This document shows, piece after piece, positions 15,645 through 24,777 of a stretch of DNA of 64,000 nucleotides. The DNA lies in assembly GCA_965228425.1 (NCBI GenBank), contig OZ245815.1:372001-436000 (forward strand), read 5' to 3'. The stretch comes from JAJFJD01 sp965228425 (GTDB lineage: Bacteria > Pseudomonadota > Alphaproteobacteria > UBA8366). The notes under the pieces were generated by a model. That model saw nothing but the letters and a program-made list of their open reading frames with translations, did not search any database and was not told the DNA's origin. How positions within the stretch are numbered: the first letter of the stretch is position 1; each line of letters opens with the position of its first letter. The position numbers and the translations under genes are program-made.

Positions 15645-16356
15645 CGCCCCCTCCGGATTCTTCTTGAGTGTCCCCGTCTTGAATCAGGACGATATGCAGG
15701 CGGCGCGGGCCGTGCGCGCCGAGCTGGATGGTCTGCTCGATATCGGCGGTGCGCGACGGCCCGCTGACGAAATTGACCGCGCGCGGGATCGGCCCGGCGG
15801 CGCGCAGCCGGTCCCAGGCTTCCTCGTAGGGGCCGACCACCTGGCTCGCGCGCAGCACGACCACATGGGTGTCCGGCAGGAAGTTGAGCGTCGTCGGATG
15901 GTCCGCGCCCGAGCGGAGCATCAAGGTGCCGGTTTCCGCCACCGCCGCGAAGGCCGGGGTCAGGCTGACCTCGTCCGCGCCGTCCGATCGCCCATAGCGC
16001 ACGGTCAGCGCCGGACGGCTGTCCCAGGGCAGCGCCTGCAGCGCCGGGTCGGGGGCGGCACAGAGGGTGGCCGGCAGATTCTCGCCGGCGAGGTAGTCCG
16101 CGACCGCGCCGGGCACCTCGGCTTCGTCGTCGACGCGCGAGACCGTGGCGCTGAGCGCAGTGGCGTGATCGACGAACAGCTCGACCAGCGCCGGATGATC
16201 CTTGTCGACGCGCGCCGGAATCGTACCGCGCCGTTTCGCGGCGATCCTGTCGTCAGGACTCTGACCGTCGGGACTCTGGCTGGCGGGCGTCCGGTTCGCT
16301 TTGCCCTTGCGGATCATCCCAAGGATTTGCGCCCGGGCGCCGCTGCCGTCGGTCAT
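15634..16356 (-). CDS. lutC: LutC-like L-lactate utilisation protein (LUD domain)
   Basis: LutC is the third subunit of the LutABC iron-sulphur complex that oxidises L-lactate to pyruvate. The 240-residue product has a LUD domain, with LTPAFAAVAETGTLMLRSG and HIVLI near the C-terminus. The ATG at 16356 is chosen because GGGAGGTG precedes it and it forms ATGA with the lutB stop. Residues 16-40 contain a short internal QSPDG/QSPDD repeat not usual in the family. Confidence 0.9.
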   Translation of the reverse strand: MTDGSGARAQILGMIRKGKANRTPASQSPDGQSPDDRIAAKRRGTIPARVDKDHPALVELFVDHATALSATVSRVDDEAEVPGAVADYLAGENLPATLCAAPDPALQALPWDSRPALTVRYGRSDGADEVSLTPAFAAVAETGTLMLRSGADHPTTLNFLPDTHVVVLRASQVVGPYEEAWDRLRAAGPIPRAVNFVSGPSRTADIEQTIQLGAHGPRRLHIVLIQDGDTQEESGGGDGG

Positions 16357-17774
16357 CGGGCACCTCCCGCCGCGTCCCATTGCTGCTGGAAGGTCGCGCC
16401 CTGCGGGGCGGGCATATCGCGGTGGCGCGTCCAGCCGCCCGCCAGCGGCAGGCTCTTGAACCGGCCGCGCCGCCGGCCGAGCGCCGCCAACACGCGCATC
16501 TTCGTGCCCGCGAAAAATTGGTAGAGCCGGGGCCGCCGGGCGAAGAAGGCCCACATCTTCATCCCCGCGCGCATCGTCCCCGGCGTCAGGCCGCGCTCGA
16601 ACTCGCGCTCGCGGTAGTGCCGCATCAGCTTCGGCAGCGGGATATGCATCGGGCAGACCTGCTGGCACTTGCCGCAGAAGGTCGACGCGTTCGGCAGATG
16701 GCCCGCCTGGTCGACGCCGATCAGCGTCGGCGTCAGCACCGCGCCCATCGGCCCCGGATAGACCCAGCCATAGGCATGCCCGCCGACCGCCCCGTAGACC
16801 GGGCAGTGGTTCATGCAGGCGCCACAGCGGATGCAGCGGAGAATGTCCTGAAACTCGGTGCCAAGCAGGGCGCTGCGCCCGTTATCCAGCAGCACCACAT
16901 GGAACTGTTCGGGGCCGTCCTCGTCCGCCGCCCGGCGCGGGCCGGTGGAGAAGGTGGTGTAGGAGGAGAATTCCTGGCCGGTCGCCGACCGCGCGAGCAG
17001 GCGCAGGATGGTCGAGGCGTCCTCCAGCGTGGGCACGATCTTTTCCAGGCTGGCGGTGACGATGTGGATCTTCGGCAGGGTCTGCGTCAGGTCGCCGTTG
17101 CCCTCGTTGGTGACGATCACGGTGGAGCCGGTCTCGGCGATCAGGAAATTCGCGCCGGTGATGCCGACGTCCGCGTCGAGATATTTCTGCCGCAGCATCG
17201 AGCGCGCCTCGTCGACCAGGGCGCGCGGCTCGTCCAGGTTTCGGTCCGCGTCAAGCTGGTCATGCGTCTCGAAGAAAGACTCCGCGACCTTCTCCTTCGG
17301 CACGTGGATCGCGGGCGCGATGATGTGGCTCGGCGGCTCGTTGCGGAGCTGGATGATGTATTCGCCGAGATCGGTCTCGATCGGGGTGACGCCGTTCGCT
17401 TCCAGGAAATCGTTGATGCCGATCTCCTCGCCGATCATCGACTTGCCCTTGGTCACGGTCTTGGCGTCGACCGAGCGGCAGATGTCGAGGATCGTGCGGC
17501 GCGCCTCGTCGGCGGTGCGGCACCAGTGCACCTGGCCGCCGCTTTCGGTCACCTTGGCCTCGAAGCGTTCGAGATAGGTGTCGAGATTCGCCAGCACGTG
17601 ATTCTTGATGTCTCGCCCCTCGTCGCGCAGCGTGTCGAATTCCGGCAGTTTGGCGACCGCGTTCGCCCGGTTGACGACGAAACCCACCTTCATCTTGGTC
17701 AGCGCCTGCTGCAGGTCCGGGTCGGCCAGCGCCCGCCGGGCGTTCGACTTGAAGGACGGGCTGGTGGTCTGCAT
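16353..17774 (-). CDS. lutB: LutB-like iron-sulphur L-lactate utilisation protein
   Basis: A 473-residue protein with an N-terminal LUD domain and a C-terminal pair of [4Fe-4S] motifs: CIRCGACMNHCPVYG and CGKCQQVCPMHIPLPK, followed by a basic C-terminal segment. In the LutABC system it carries electrons during L-lactate oxidation at the membrane or cytoplasm. It overlaps lutC by 4 bases and its ATG shares a base with the lutA stop. Confidence 0.94.
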   Translation of the reverse strand: MQTTSPSFKSNARRALADPDLQQALTKMKVGFVVNRANAVAKLPEFDTLRDEGRDIKNHVLANLDTYLERFEAKVTESGGQVHWCRTADEARRTILDICRSVDAKTVTKGKSMIGEEIGINDFLEANGVTPIETDLGEYIIQLRNEPPSHIIAPAIHVPKEKVAESFFETHDQLDADRNLDEPRALVDEARSMLRQKYLDADVGITGANFLIAETGSTVIVTNEGNGDLTQTLPKIHIVTASLEKIVPTLEDASTILRLLARSATGQEFSSYTTFSTGPRRAADEDGPEQFHVVLLDNGRSALLGTEFQDILRCIRCGACMNHCPVYGAVGGHAYGWVYPGPMGAVLTPTLIGVDQAGHLPNASTFCGKCQQVCPMHIPLPKLMRHYREREFERGLTPGTMRAGMKMWAFFARRPRLYQFFAGTKMRVLAALGRRRGRFKSLPLAGGWTRHRDMPAPQGATFQQQWDAAGGAR

Positions 17775-18586
17775 CAGCGCTCCTCCACGGTCTGCGGCAG
17801 TGATTCACCGGACTCGCCAATCGATTCTCCGATAGCGGGGGCGTCGGTCATGCCGGCCAGCACCTCGGCCACGTGCCGCGTCTGCACCGCCGCGCCGCGC
17901 CGTTTCAGCTTGCCCGCCATGTTGAGCAAACACCCCATGTCGCCCGCGAGCAGCAGGTCCGCGCCCGTCGCCTCGATGTCGGCGGCCTTGTCCTCGACCA
18001 TATGGTTGGAGATGTCGGGATACTTCACGCAGAAGGTGCCGCCGAAGCCGCAGCAGACCTCGGCGCTGGGCAGATCAACCATCGTCAGACCCTCGACCGA
18101 GCCGAGCAGGTGGCGCGGCTGGTCCTTGATCGACAGTTCGCGCAGCCCCGAACAGGAATCGTGGTAGGTCGCCGTGCCGTCGTAGCGCGCGTCCACCGCC
18201 TCCATCCCCCGGATATCGCGCAGGAAGGACACCAACTCGTATGTCCGCCGCGCCAAATGATGCGCGCGCGGCGACTGTTCCGGATCGTCGTCGAACAGGG
18301 CGGGGTAGTGGTCCCGGATCATCCCGGCGCAGGAACCGGAGGGCGCGACCACGTAATCGTAGCCGTCGAAGGCGTCGAGCACCTGGCGTGCGATGGCCCG
18401 CGTGTCCGCCCGGTCGCCGGAATTATAGGCGGGCTGGCCGCAGCAGGTCTGCAGCCGCGGCACCGCCACACTGCATCCCGCCGCTTCGAGGAGTTTCACC
18501 GCCGCGAACCCGACACTCGGCCGGAACAGATCGACCAAGCAGGTCACGAACAACCCGACGCGGGGATTTTCATTTTCCTGTGTCAT
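17774..18586 (-). CDS. lutA: LutA-like (Fe-S)-binding L-lactate utilisation protein
   Basis: A 270-residue CCG-domain protein with two cysteine-rich repeats, TCCGQPAYNSG and VCCGFGGTFCVKYP, each of the C-x(n)-CCG type found in LutA, GlpC and heterodisulphide reductase subunits. It is the first gene of the lut operon. The ATG at 18586 begins the family homology (PRVGLFVTCLVDLFRP). The C-terminus has a short Gly-Glu-Ser repeat. No LldR-type regulator or lactate permease is adjacent. Confidence 0.93.
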   Translation of the reverse strand: MTQENENPRVGLFVTCLVDLFRPSVGFAAVKLLEAAGCSVAVPRLQTCCGQPAYNSGDRADTRAIARQVLDAFDGYDYVVAPSGSCAGMIRDHYPALFDDDPEQSPRAHHLARRTYELVSFLRDIRGMEAVDARYDGTATYHDSCSGLRELSIKDQPRHLLGSVEGLTMVDLPSAEVCCGFGGTFCVKYPDISNHMVEDKAADIEATGADLLLAGDMGCLLNMAGKLKRRGAAVQTRHVAEVLAGMTDAPAIGESIGESGESLPQTVEER

Positions 18587-18711
18587 ACGCCCGAAGGCCC
18601 AACCCTTGCCATGCCGCCAGAGAATGGCGGGCGGCGGTGGAAAAGGCAACAAATTGGAACGGAATTCCGGTTAACAATTGCGGATTGTCTGGCCCGGAGA
18701 CAGCCCCGATA

Positions 18712-19959
18712 TCAGCTTTGCGTCATCCGGGCGGCGGCGGGGAGGGGGAGCAGGATGAAGTAGCGGCCGCGGCTGCGCATCTTGCCCGCCTCGGCCAACG
18801 CGGCGGCCCCGAAGCCCCAGAAGAAATCGCCGCGCACCGGGCCCTTGATCGCGCCGCCCGCATCCTGCGCCACCATCAGGCGGCGCAACGGCCGGCTTTC
18901 GTCATTGGGCCAGTTGGTGTCGAGCCAGACCGGCAGGCCCATCGGAAAGAAACTGCGATCGACCGCGAGGCTGCGCCCCGGCGTCAGCGGCACGCCCTGC
19001 GCGCCGATCGGGCCCGCGTCCGGCGGAATTCCCTCGAGGAAGCGGAAGAAGATGAAGCGTGGATTTTCGGCGAACAACGCCGCCGCCTTGTCCGGATTCG
19101 CGTCGATCCAGCCGCGGATGCCGTCCCAGGACGCCTTCTCCTTGGTGATCTCGCCCCGGTCGATCAGGGCGCGGCCGATCGACGCGTAGTCATGTCCGTT
19201 ATGGCCCGCGAAACCGACCCGCACCACCCCGCCATCGGGCAGGACCACCCGGCCCGAGCCCTGAACATGCAGCATGAAGACATCGACCGGGTCGTCGATC
19301 CACAGCATCTCGAAGCCCCGGTCGCCGAGCGCGCCGCCCTCGATGTCGCCGCGGGTGTGATAGGGCACGAAGCGGCCGTTCTCGACCCGGCCAACCAGTT
19401 CGCGGCCTTTCATCTCGGGATCGAACACGCCGAGGTTTGCGATCACGTGATCATCCGGCAGGCGGTAGATCGGCACGCCGTAGCCGTCCTGCCGGGCGCG
19501 CGCGCCGCGCACCTCGATCTCGAAGTAGCCCGTGAACAGGCCTTCCTCGCCATCGGGGCCGAGCGCCGCGAAGGGCCGGAACATCTCTTGGAAATATTGC
19601 CGCGTGTCCTCGGCCGACACATCCTCAGCCAAGGCCGCAGCGGCATCGCAGGCAGGGCGCCAATCCTCGGCCGACACCGTGATCGCGCCGGGGCCGTTCG
19701 ATCCGTTCGGCGGCCGGGTCAGCATCACCCCGCAGGACCGCCGGAAGGCAGCCAGCGCCGGGCGCGGATCGTCCTCGCGCCAGCCCGGCAAGTCATCGTA
19801 GGAGAGAGCCGACAGCCGCAGCCCCTCTTGCTTGACCGGCGGCGGCGGTTCGCAGGCGGTCAGTGCGCCGAGCGCCAAAATGACGGCGCCGCGCCGAAAT
19901 GCGCGGAGGGTGGGGAGAAACCGCGCGAGCGGCCTAGTTCGAGCTGCGCGTCGCAACAA
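18712..19959 (-). CDS. mltA: Membrane-bound lytic murein transglycosylase A
   Basis: MltA cleaves the MurNAc-GlcNAc bond of peptidoglycan, leaving 1,6-anhydroMurNAc, in the periplasm. The 415-residue product has a lipoprotein signal with lipobox ALTAC (lipidated C36), the MltA domain (FTGYFEIEVRGAR, RGDIEGGAL, DVFMLHVQGSGRV) and a C-terminal 3D domain with the conserved Asp residues (AVDRSFFPMGLPVWLDT, VAQDAGGAIKG, GDFFWG). The basic N-terminal 22 residues overlap the end of the upstream Tim44-like gene by 26 bases; a later start is possible. Confidence 0.95.
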   Translation of the reverse strand: MLRRAARTRPLARFLPTLRAFRRGAVILALGALTACEPPPPVKQEGLRLSALSYDDLPGWREDDPRPALAAFRRSCGVMLTRPPNGSNGPGAITVSAEDWRPACDAAAALAEDVSAEDTRQYFQEMFRPFAALGPDGEEGLFTGYFEIEVRGARARQDGYGVPIYRLPDDHVIANLGVFDPEMKGRELVGRVENGRFVPYHTRGDIEGGALGDRGFEMLWIDDPVDVFMLHVQGSGRVVLPDGGVVRVGFAGHNGHDYASIGRALIDRGEITKEKASWDGIRGWIDANPDKAAALFAENPRFIFFRFLEGIPPDAGPIGAQGVPLTPGRSLAVDRSFFPMGLPVWLDTNWPNDESRPLRRLMVAQDAGGAIKGPVRGDFFWGFGAAALAEAGKMRSRGRYFILLPLPAAARMTQS

Positions 19960-20611
19960 GCGACCAGTTCGGATCGGATGTTTTGGTATTGCGCGCGAAG
20001 GTCCAGATATCGGTCACCTTCTCGATCGCATTGGGATCGCCGTCGACGACTTCGCCGTCCTCGCTGCGGGTGGCGTTCACCTGTTCGCTGACATATTTCA
20101 CGGTCACCGACGCGGTGCCGTCCTCCAGCGACGCTTCGAGGATTTCGGCGGAATCGATCCCGACCAGCGTGGTTTCCTTGGTCTGGCTCGCCCGTTCGCG
20201 CACCCGGATCGCCTCGGCGAAGTTATCGTAGACCTCCTTGCTCAACAGCGAGCGCAGGGTCTTCATGTCGCCGAGTGCGAAGGCGGTGATGATCATCTCA
20301 AACGCCGAGCGGGCGCCTTCGAGAAAGCCCTTCCGCGTGAAACTGGCGTCCGCGAGCTTGATCTGCGTGATCGACGCGCCAAGCGGCGTATCCGGCTCCT
20401 CCTCGGCGGGCTCGTCCCGGGTCGGGATGGCGACGACATTGTCGTTGCCCGCATCCGAAGACGGGCTGTCGCTATTGACCGGCTCGAGCGGGCTGCGTCC
20501 CTGGCGCTCGTGGCCCGTCCGCTTGCCCAACACGCTCCCAAGCCGATACACGAGGAAAGCGGCGATCATCGCAAATAAAATAATGTCGAAATATTCGAAG
20601 CCGCCGCTCAT
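19934..20611 (-). CDS. Tim44/TimA-domain protein
   Basis: A 225-residue inner-membrane-anchored protein: N-terminal transmembrane helix (about 7-23), a charged linker (30-75) and a C-terminal Tim44-like domain (about 85-225) starting SFTRKGFLEGARSAFEMIITAFALGD. This is the bacterial relative (TimA) of the mitochondrial import motor subunit, typical of alphaproteobacteria; its bacterial role is unsettled, probably envelope protein quality or cargo handling. It lies upstream of mltA in a leftward pair and divergent from fxsA. Confidence 0.92.
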   Translation of the reverse strand: MSGGFEYFDIILFAMIAAFLVYRLGSVLGKRTGHERQGRSPLEPVNSDSPSSDAGNDNVVAIPTRDEPAEEEPDTPLGASITQIKLADASFTRKGFLEGARSAFEMIITAFALGDMKTLRSLLSKEVYDNFAEAIRVRERASQTKETTLVGIDSAEILEASLEDGTASVTVKYVSEQVNATRSEDGEVVDGDPNAIEKVTDIWTFARNTKTSDPNWSLVATRSSN

Positions 20612-20820
20612 ACGATGCTCTCAGTCTCCGCAGGGTCTACCGGACAGCCCGAATCCCGCGCCGCCCGGTCGATTTTTTCCGTCAGCCGTCCGTTGAATAG
20701 GTTCAACCCCGACCTTAGGTTATGGAGGCGGATCGATGCAAGAACCCGGCGTGGCCTCGGTGTCGCATGTTCCACCGCCTAATCCATGTTAGATAGGCAG
20801 TTCCCCGGGAAAGGGCAAGC

Positions 20821-21387
20821 ATGCCGATACTGATTCTTCTGGCCTTTATTCTGGTCCCGATCGCCGAAATCGCCGTCTTTATCAAGGCGGGAGAGATGAT
20901 TGGCCTCGGCTGGACCCTTGCGGTCATCATCCTGACCGCGATGATCGGCACCGCATTGCTGCGCCAGCAGGGCCTGAAAGTCCTGTCGCAAACTCAGGAA
21001 AAGCTCAATCGCGGCGAGATGCCGATGGGCGAGCTGTTCACCGGATTGTGTCTTCTGGTGGCCGGCGCCCTGCTGCTGACGCCGGGATTCATCACCGACA
21101 CCATCGGATTCGCGCTGTTCGTTCCCCCGGTGCGCATGGTGCTCGGCTATTTCGTGCTGCGCCGACTGTCGCGCGGGCAGGGCGCCCGCGTCTGGGTCAA
21201 CGGCGAGGAAGTCGGACCGGGAACCGGACGCGGACCGGGTGCCGGCGCCGGACCGCGGGGCCACGGCCCTGGCGGCGGCCCGATCATCGACGGCGACTAC
21301 ACCGACGTCACCGACCCGCCCGACAAAGACCGGCCCGGCAACGGGTCCGGCGGGTCGGGGTCCAGCCCCTGGCGGCGGATCGAATAA
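20821..21387 (+). CDS. fxsA: FxsA-family membrane protein
   Basis: A 188-residue cytoplasmic-membrane protein with about four hydrophobic helices in residues 1-110 and the conserved GLGWTLAVIILTAMIG and TDTIGFALFVPPVR segments. FxsA in E. coli suppresses F-plasmid exclusion of phage T7 when overproduced; its normal role is unknown. The tail (about 130-188) is Gly/Pro/Asp-rich and ends in an IIDGDYTDVTD motif often seen in alphaproteobacterial members. It is the first gene of a rightward set with the phosphatase and secB. Confidence 0.92.
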   Translation: MPILILLAFILVPIAEIAVFIKAGEMIGLGWTLAVIILTAMIGTALLRQQGLKVLSQTQEKLNRGEMPMGELFTGLCLLVAGALLLTPGFITDTIGFALFVPPVRMVLGYFVLRRLSRGQGARVWVNGEEVGPGTGRGPGAGAGPRGHGPGGGPIIDGDYTDVTDPPDKDRPGNGSGGSGSSPWRRIE

Positions 21388-21422
21388 CCCAGTTTCTTAT
21401 CGATTATCACGGAGCGGATCAT

Positions 21423-21995
21423 ATGATTTTGATGCGGCACGGGCAGTCGCATTTCAACGTGCACTATGCGGAAACGCGCCAGGATCCCGGATTACGCGAC
21501 CCGGGACTGACCGACCTCGGCCGCGAACAGGCCGCCGTCGCCGCGGCACATCTGGAACGGGAACAGCAAGTCCATCGGATCGTCGCCAGCCCGTATACCC
21601 GGGCGCTCGAGACCGCCGATATCGTCGCCCAAGCGCTCGGCTTGCCGGTGACCGTCGATCCGATGGTGGGCGAGCGCGCGGTGTTCACCTGCGACATCGG
21701 CACGCCGCGCTCGCATCTCGAAGCGCGCTGGCCGGACATCGCGCTCCATCATGTCGAGGAAGAATGGTGGCCGGCGCTCGAGGAGAGCGAGCCGGATTTC
21801 CACGCGCGGTCGCTGAGCTACCGGACGCAGCTTGCCGATAGCGGCGACTGGCGCGGCACGCTGGTCGTCTGCCATTGGGGATTCATCCGGGCATTGACCG
21901 GACACGGCGTGCAGAATGCCGATCTCGTCGCCTTCGACCCGACCGCGCCGCACCCGGGCGGCGGCACTGTTGTGCCGGTTGCCGATCCATGTTAG
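21423..21995 (+). CDS. Histidine phosphatase (phosphoglycerate mutase-like) family protein
   Basis: A 190-residue branch 1 histidine phosphatase. The RHGQ motif at residues 5-8 contains the phospho-accepting His, the SPYTRALETA loop is present, and the second catalytic His lies in VVCHWGFIRALTGHG. Small-molecule phosphatase or mutase activity is expected but the substrate is unknown. The ATG at 21423 has GGAG upstream and gives the proper family N-terminus. It sits between fxsA and secB. Confidence 0.87.
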   Translation: MILMRHGQSHFNVHYAETRQDPGLRDPGLTDLGREQAAVAAAHLEREQQVHRIVASPYTRALETADIVAQALGLPVTVDPMVGERAVFTCDIGTPRSHLEARWPDIALHHVEEEWWPALEESEPDFHARSLSYRTQLADSGDWRGTLVVCHWGFIRALTGHGVQNADLVAFDPTAPHPGGGTVVPVADPC

Positions 21996-22026
21996 CCACC
22001 GAAATCAGGCCAAGAAGGAGCATGTA

Positions 22027-22554
22027 ATGCCCAGCGACATCACAGGTGGCGACGGAGACGGCGCCGATTTCAACAATCCGCAAATCCGTGGCGAGGGCGA
22101 GGAAGACGCGGGCCTCGCAGTGCCGATCCACTTCGTGCTGCAATACATCAAGGACCTGTCCTACGAGAATCCGCGGGCGCCGCAGATCTATCAGGATTTC
22201 GACGAGCCGGACGTGAATATCAACGTGAATGTCCAGGCCGACGACCTGGCGCCGCGGGCCTTCGAAGTGTCGCTGAAGTTGTCGGTCTCGGCGAAGAACG
22301 GCAACGAGACGGCCTTCCTTGCGGAGCTGGACTACGCCGGCATCGCGAATGTCGACGAGTCCGTGCCGGAGGAAAACGTGCGGCCGCTCGTGTTGATCGA
22401 AGGGCCGCGCCTGCTGTTTCCGTTCGCGCGCTCGATCCTGGCGAACCTGACACGCGACAGCGCCTTCCCGCTGCTGCTGCTGGGACCAATCGATTTCGTC
22501 AAGATGTACAGCGACAGCGTCCAGGCGCAGGGCGGCGCTCCCGCGCAGGCCTGA
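22027..22554 (+). CDS. secB: Protein-export chaperone SecB
   Basis: SecB binds unfolded precursors and hands them to SecA. The 175-residue protein is longer than E. coli SecB because of an acidic N-terminal extension of about 25 residues. The core VPIHFVLQYIKDLSYENP, NINVNVQADDL, the LDYAGI strand and the Pro-rich GPRLLFPFARSILANLTRDSAFP helix are all recognisable. AAGGAG precedes the ATG. It is convergent with dnaQ, with 27 bases between stops. Confidence 0.95.
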   Translation: MPSDITGGDGDGADFNNPQIRGEGEEDAGLAVPIHFVLQYIKDLSYENPRAPQIYQDFDEPDVNINVNVQADDLAPRAFEVSLKLSVSAKNGNETAFLAELDYAGIANVDESVPEENVRPLVLIEGPRLLFPFARSILANLTRDSAFPLLLLGPIDFVKMYSDSVQAQGGAPAQA

Positions 22555-22581
22555 TCTTATCGGGGTGAGGGCCGGCGGCGG

Positions 22582-23253
22582 TTACTGCCGCCAGATCGGA
22601 TCCTTCAGCGTTTCCACCATCGCCGCATGCGCCTCCAGTTCCTCGGGGCTGGCCGAATGCGGGCGGGCGGGCCGGAAGGGCCGTTCGGCGGATTTTCGCA
22701 TCTGCGCGACACCGCCGGAGGACGCAAGTTCGAGCCCCGGCTGCCGGCCGCCGATCAATTCGAGATAGACCTCCGCCAGCAGTTCCGCATCGAGCAGCGC
22801 GCCGTGCTTGGTGCGCGCGCTGTTGTCGATTTCGAAGCGCCGGCAGAGCGCGTCCAGACTGGCCTGCGCACCGGGAAAGCGCGCCCGCGCCATCTGCACC
22901 GTGTCGATCGACCGGCTCATCGGGATCGTCGCCTGACCGAGCCGTTCCAGTTCCGCGTTGAGGAACCCCATGTCGAAACTGGCGTTGTGAATGATCAGCT
23001 TGGCGTCGCCGATGAAGCTCAGGAAATCCCCGGCGACGGCGGCAAAGACCGGATGCTTCTCCAGGAAGGCCTCGGACAGACCGTGCACCTGGAACGCCTC
23101 GTCCGGCATATCGCGCTCGGGGTTGATATAGACGTGATAGGACTCGCCGGTGAGGATGTGGTTCACCAGCTCGACGCAGCCGATTTCGACGACACGGTCG
23201 CCGCCTTTCGGGTTCAGGCCCGTGGTTTCCGTATCGAGGACGATTTCACGCAT
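22582..23253 (-). CDS. dnaQ: DNA polymerase III epsilon subunit (3'-5' proofreading exonuclease)
   Basis: A 223-residue DEDDh exonuclease: ExoI LDTETTG (D7, E9), ExoII NASFDMGFLN and ExoIII HGALLDAELL with the catalytic His and Asp. The C-terminal 40 residues beyond the nuclease domain probably bind the alpha subunit. It is the last gene of the leftward PPSR-maf-aroE-coaE-dnaQ block beside the putative origin, an arrangement conserved in alphaproteobacteria. Confidence 0.95.
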   Translation of the reverse strand: MREIVLDTETTGLNPKGGDRVVEIGCVELVNHILTGESYHVYINPERDMPDEAFQVHGLSEAFLEKHPVFAAVAGDFLSFIGDAKLIIHNASFDMGFLNAELERLGQATIPMSRSIDTVQMARARFPGAQASLDALCRRFEIDNSARTKHGALLDAELLAEVYLELIGGRQPGLELASSGGVAQMRKSAERPFRPARPHSASPEELEAHAAMVETLKDPIWRQ

Positions 23254-23305
23254 CTGGGTGGCTGGCCTCCGGTCTTAAGGTCCGGTCTTAAATAAGCTTC
23301 GACGA

Positions 23306-23920
23306 TCAGCAGGGCGGCCAGTGTCGGCCGCTTCGCTGGGACATGAGTCTGACGATTGCGGTCAGCCGCTGCAAGGTCAATCGATGGCCGAGGCCGGACG
23401 GCACGATGAAGTCGGCGCGCCGGCGCTTATCCAATTCGGGCATCTGCCGGGCGCGAATTTCCTCGAGCCGTTCCCTGGTCATGCCAGGCCGGCGCAACAC
23501 GCGGGCGGCCTGAATGAACGCTGGCGCAGTGATCAGGATCGTCGCGTCGCATCCCCGGTCACCGCCGGTCTCGAACAGCAGCGGCACGTCGAGCGCCACC
23601 ACCTTCATCCGCCGCGACGCCTCGCGCCGCAGGAAGCGGCCTTTCTCTTCGCTCACCATCGGGTGCAGGATCGCCTCCAGCTTCTTGAGCGCGGCGGGAT
23701 CGCCGAACACCTTGGCGCCGAGCGCCGGCCGGTCGACCGCGCTATCCACCACAACCCCCGGGAAGGCATCCCCCACCGCCGCCACCGCGCGGCCGCCGGG
23801 TCCGATCAGTCGATGCACCGCGGCATCCGAATCATGCACCGGGACGCCGAGCCGGCGCAGCATCGCCGCCGCCGTGCTCTTGCCCATGCCGATCGATCCG
23901 GTAAGTCCAAGTATGATCAC
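23306..23920 (-). CDS. coaE: Dephospho-CoA kinase
   Basis: CoaE phosphorylates dephospho-CoA, the last step of coenzyme A synthesis. The 204-residue P-loop kinase has Walker A GLTGSIGMGKST at residues 5-16, the DSDAAVHRL segment that binds CoA, and DVPLLFETGGD. It lies 17 bases after aroE. The C-terminus ends in a basic RHWPPC tail not conserved in the family. Confidence 0.96.
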   Translation of the reverse strand: MIILGLTGSIGMGKSTAAAMLRRLGVPVHDSDAAVHRLIGPGGRAVAAVGDAFPGVVVDSAVDRPALGAKVFGDPAALKKLEAILHPMVSEEKGRFLRREASRRMKVVALDVPLLFETGGDRGCDATILITAPAFIQAARVLRRPGMTRERLEEIRARQMPELDKRRRADFIVPSGLGHRLTLQRLTAIVRLMSQRSGRHWPPC

Positions 23921-23937
23921 GCCGCGGCCTCCGGATT

Positions 23938-24777
23938 TCAGTCCAGGTCGGCCAGCACGAAATCGCGCAGGTCCGCATCGACCTCGGGCCGGGTGCCGAA
24001 CCAGGCCTCGAATCCGGGCTGAGCCTGATACAGCAGCATGCCGAGGCCATCGACGACCGGGTTCCCGCGCGCACGCGCGTCCGCCAGCAGCGGCGTTTCC
24101 AGCGGCGCGTAAACGATGTCATTGACCACCGCGCCGGCCGGCAGCCGCGAGAGGTCCAGATCGAGCGCGGGCTGCCCCGTCATGCCGAGGGTCGTGGAAT
24201 TTACCAGCAGCGCCGCCCCGGCAAGCGCCTCGGTCCGGTCTCCCCAGGGCGCGGCGGCCGCCGGTTCGATTTCCGCGGCAAGCGATTCCGCGCGGGCTTG
24301 AGTTCGATTGAGAATTCGAAGCTCGGTCACGCCGGCATCGGCGAGGGCGATCGCCAGACCCCGCGCCGCGCCGCCCGCGCCGAGCAGGACGGCCGGACCG
24401 TCCGCCGGCTGCCAGCCGCTGCCGTGCCGCAGGTTTTCGATGAAACCGTAGGCATCGGTATTGCTGCCCTGCAACGCACCGTCGTCGCCGACCACGATCG
24501 TGTTCACCGCGCCGATACGCCGGGCCTGATCGGTCACGCTATCGCAGATACCGACCGCCGCTTCCTTATGCGGCAGTGTCAGGTTCGTGCCGCGGAACCC
24601 CAGCGCCGGCAGCGCCCGCAACGCCGTGTTCAGGTTTTCCGGCGCCACGGCAAGCGGTACATAGGCCCCGTCGATGCCGTGCCGGTCGAGCCAGTGTCCA
24701 TGCAGCCGCGGCGACCGGGAGTGACCGATCGGCCAGCCCATCACGCCGGCGAGTTTTGCAGAGCCGCTGAGATTCAT
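23938..24777 (-). CDS. aroE: Shikimate dehydrogenase
   Basis: AroE reduces 3-dehydroshikimate with NADPH in the aromatic amino-acid pathway. The 279-residue protein shows the substrate site (GHSRSPRLHGHWL; catalytic Lys and Asp in NLTLPHKEAAV and GSNTDAYG) and the NADPH-binding Rossmann motif LGAGGAARG followed by RTQARAE. Its start overlaps the maf stop by 4 bases, giving translational coupling. Confidence 0.96.
   Translation of the reverse strand: MNLSGSAKLAGVMGWPIGHSRSPRLHGHWLDRHGIDGAYVPLAVAPENLNTALRALPALGFRGTNLTLPHKEAAVGICDSVTDQARRIGAVNTIVVGDDGALQGSNTDAYGFIENLRHGSGWQPADGPAVLLGAGGAARGLAIALADAGVTELRILNRTQARAESLAAEIEPAAAAPWGDRTEALAGAALLVNSTTLGMTGQPALDLDLSRLPAGAVVNDIVYAPLETPLLADARARGNPVVDGLGMLLYQAQPGFEAWFGTRPEVDADLRDFVLADLD

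Noticed and set aside
16357..16668. Upstream extension of lutC
   Set aside because: The extra residues are an Arg/Ala/Pro-rich shadow of lutB; the ATG at 16356 has a strong ribosome-binding site and stop-start overlap.
23274..23290. CtrA-like pair TTAA...TTAA upstream of dnaQ
   Set aside because: The spacing is nine, not seven, so it does not fit the CtrA consensus.
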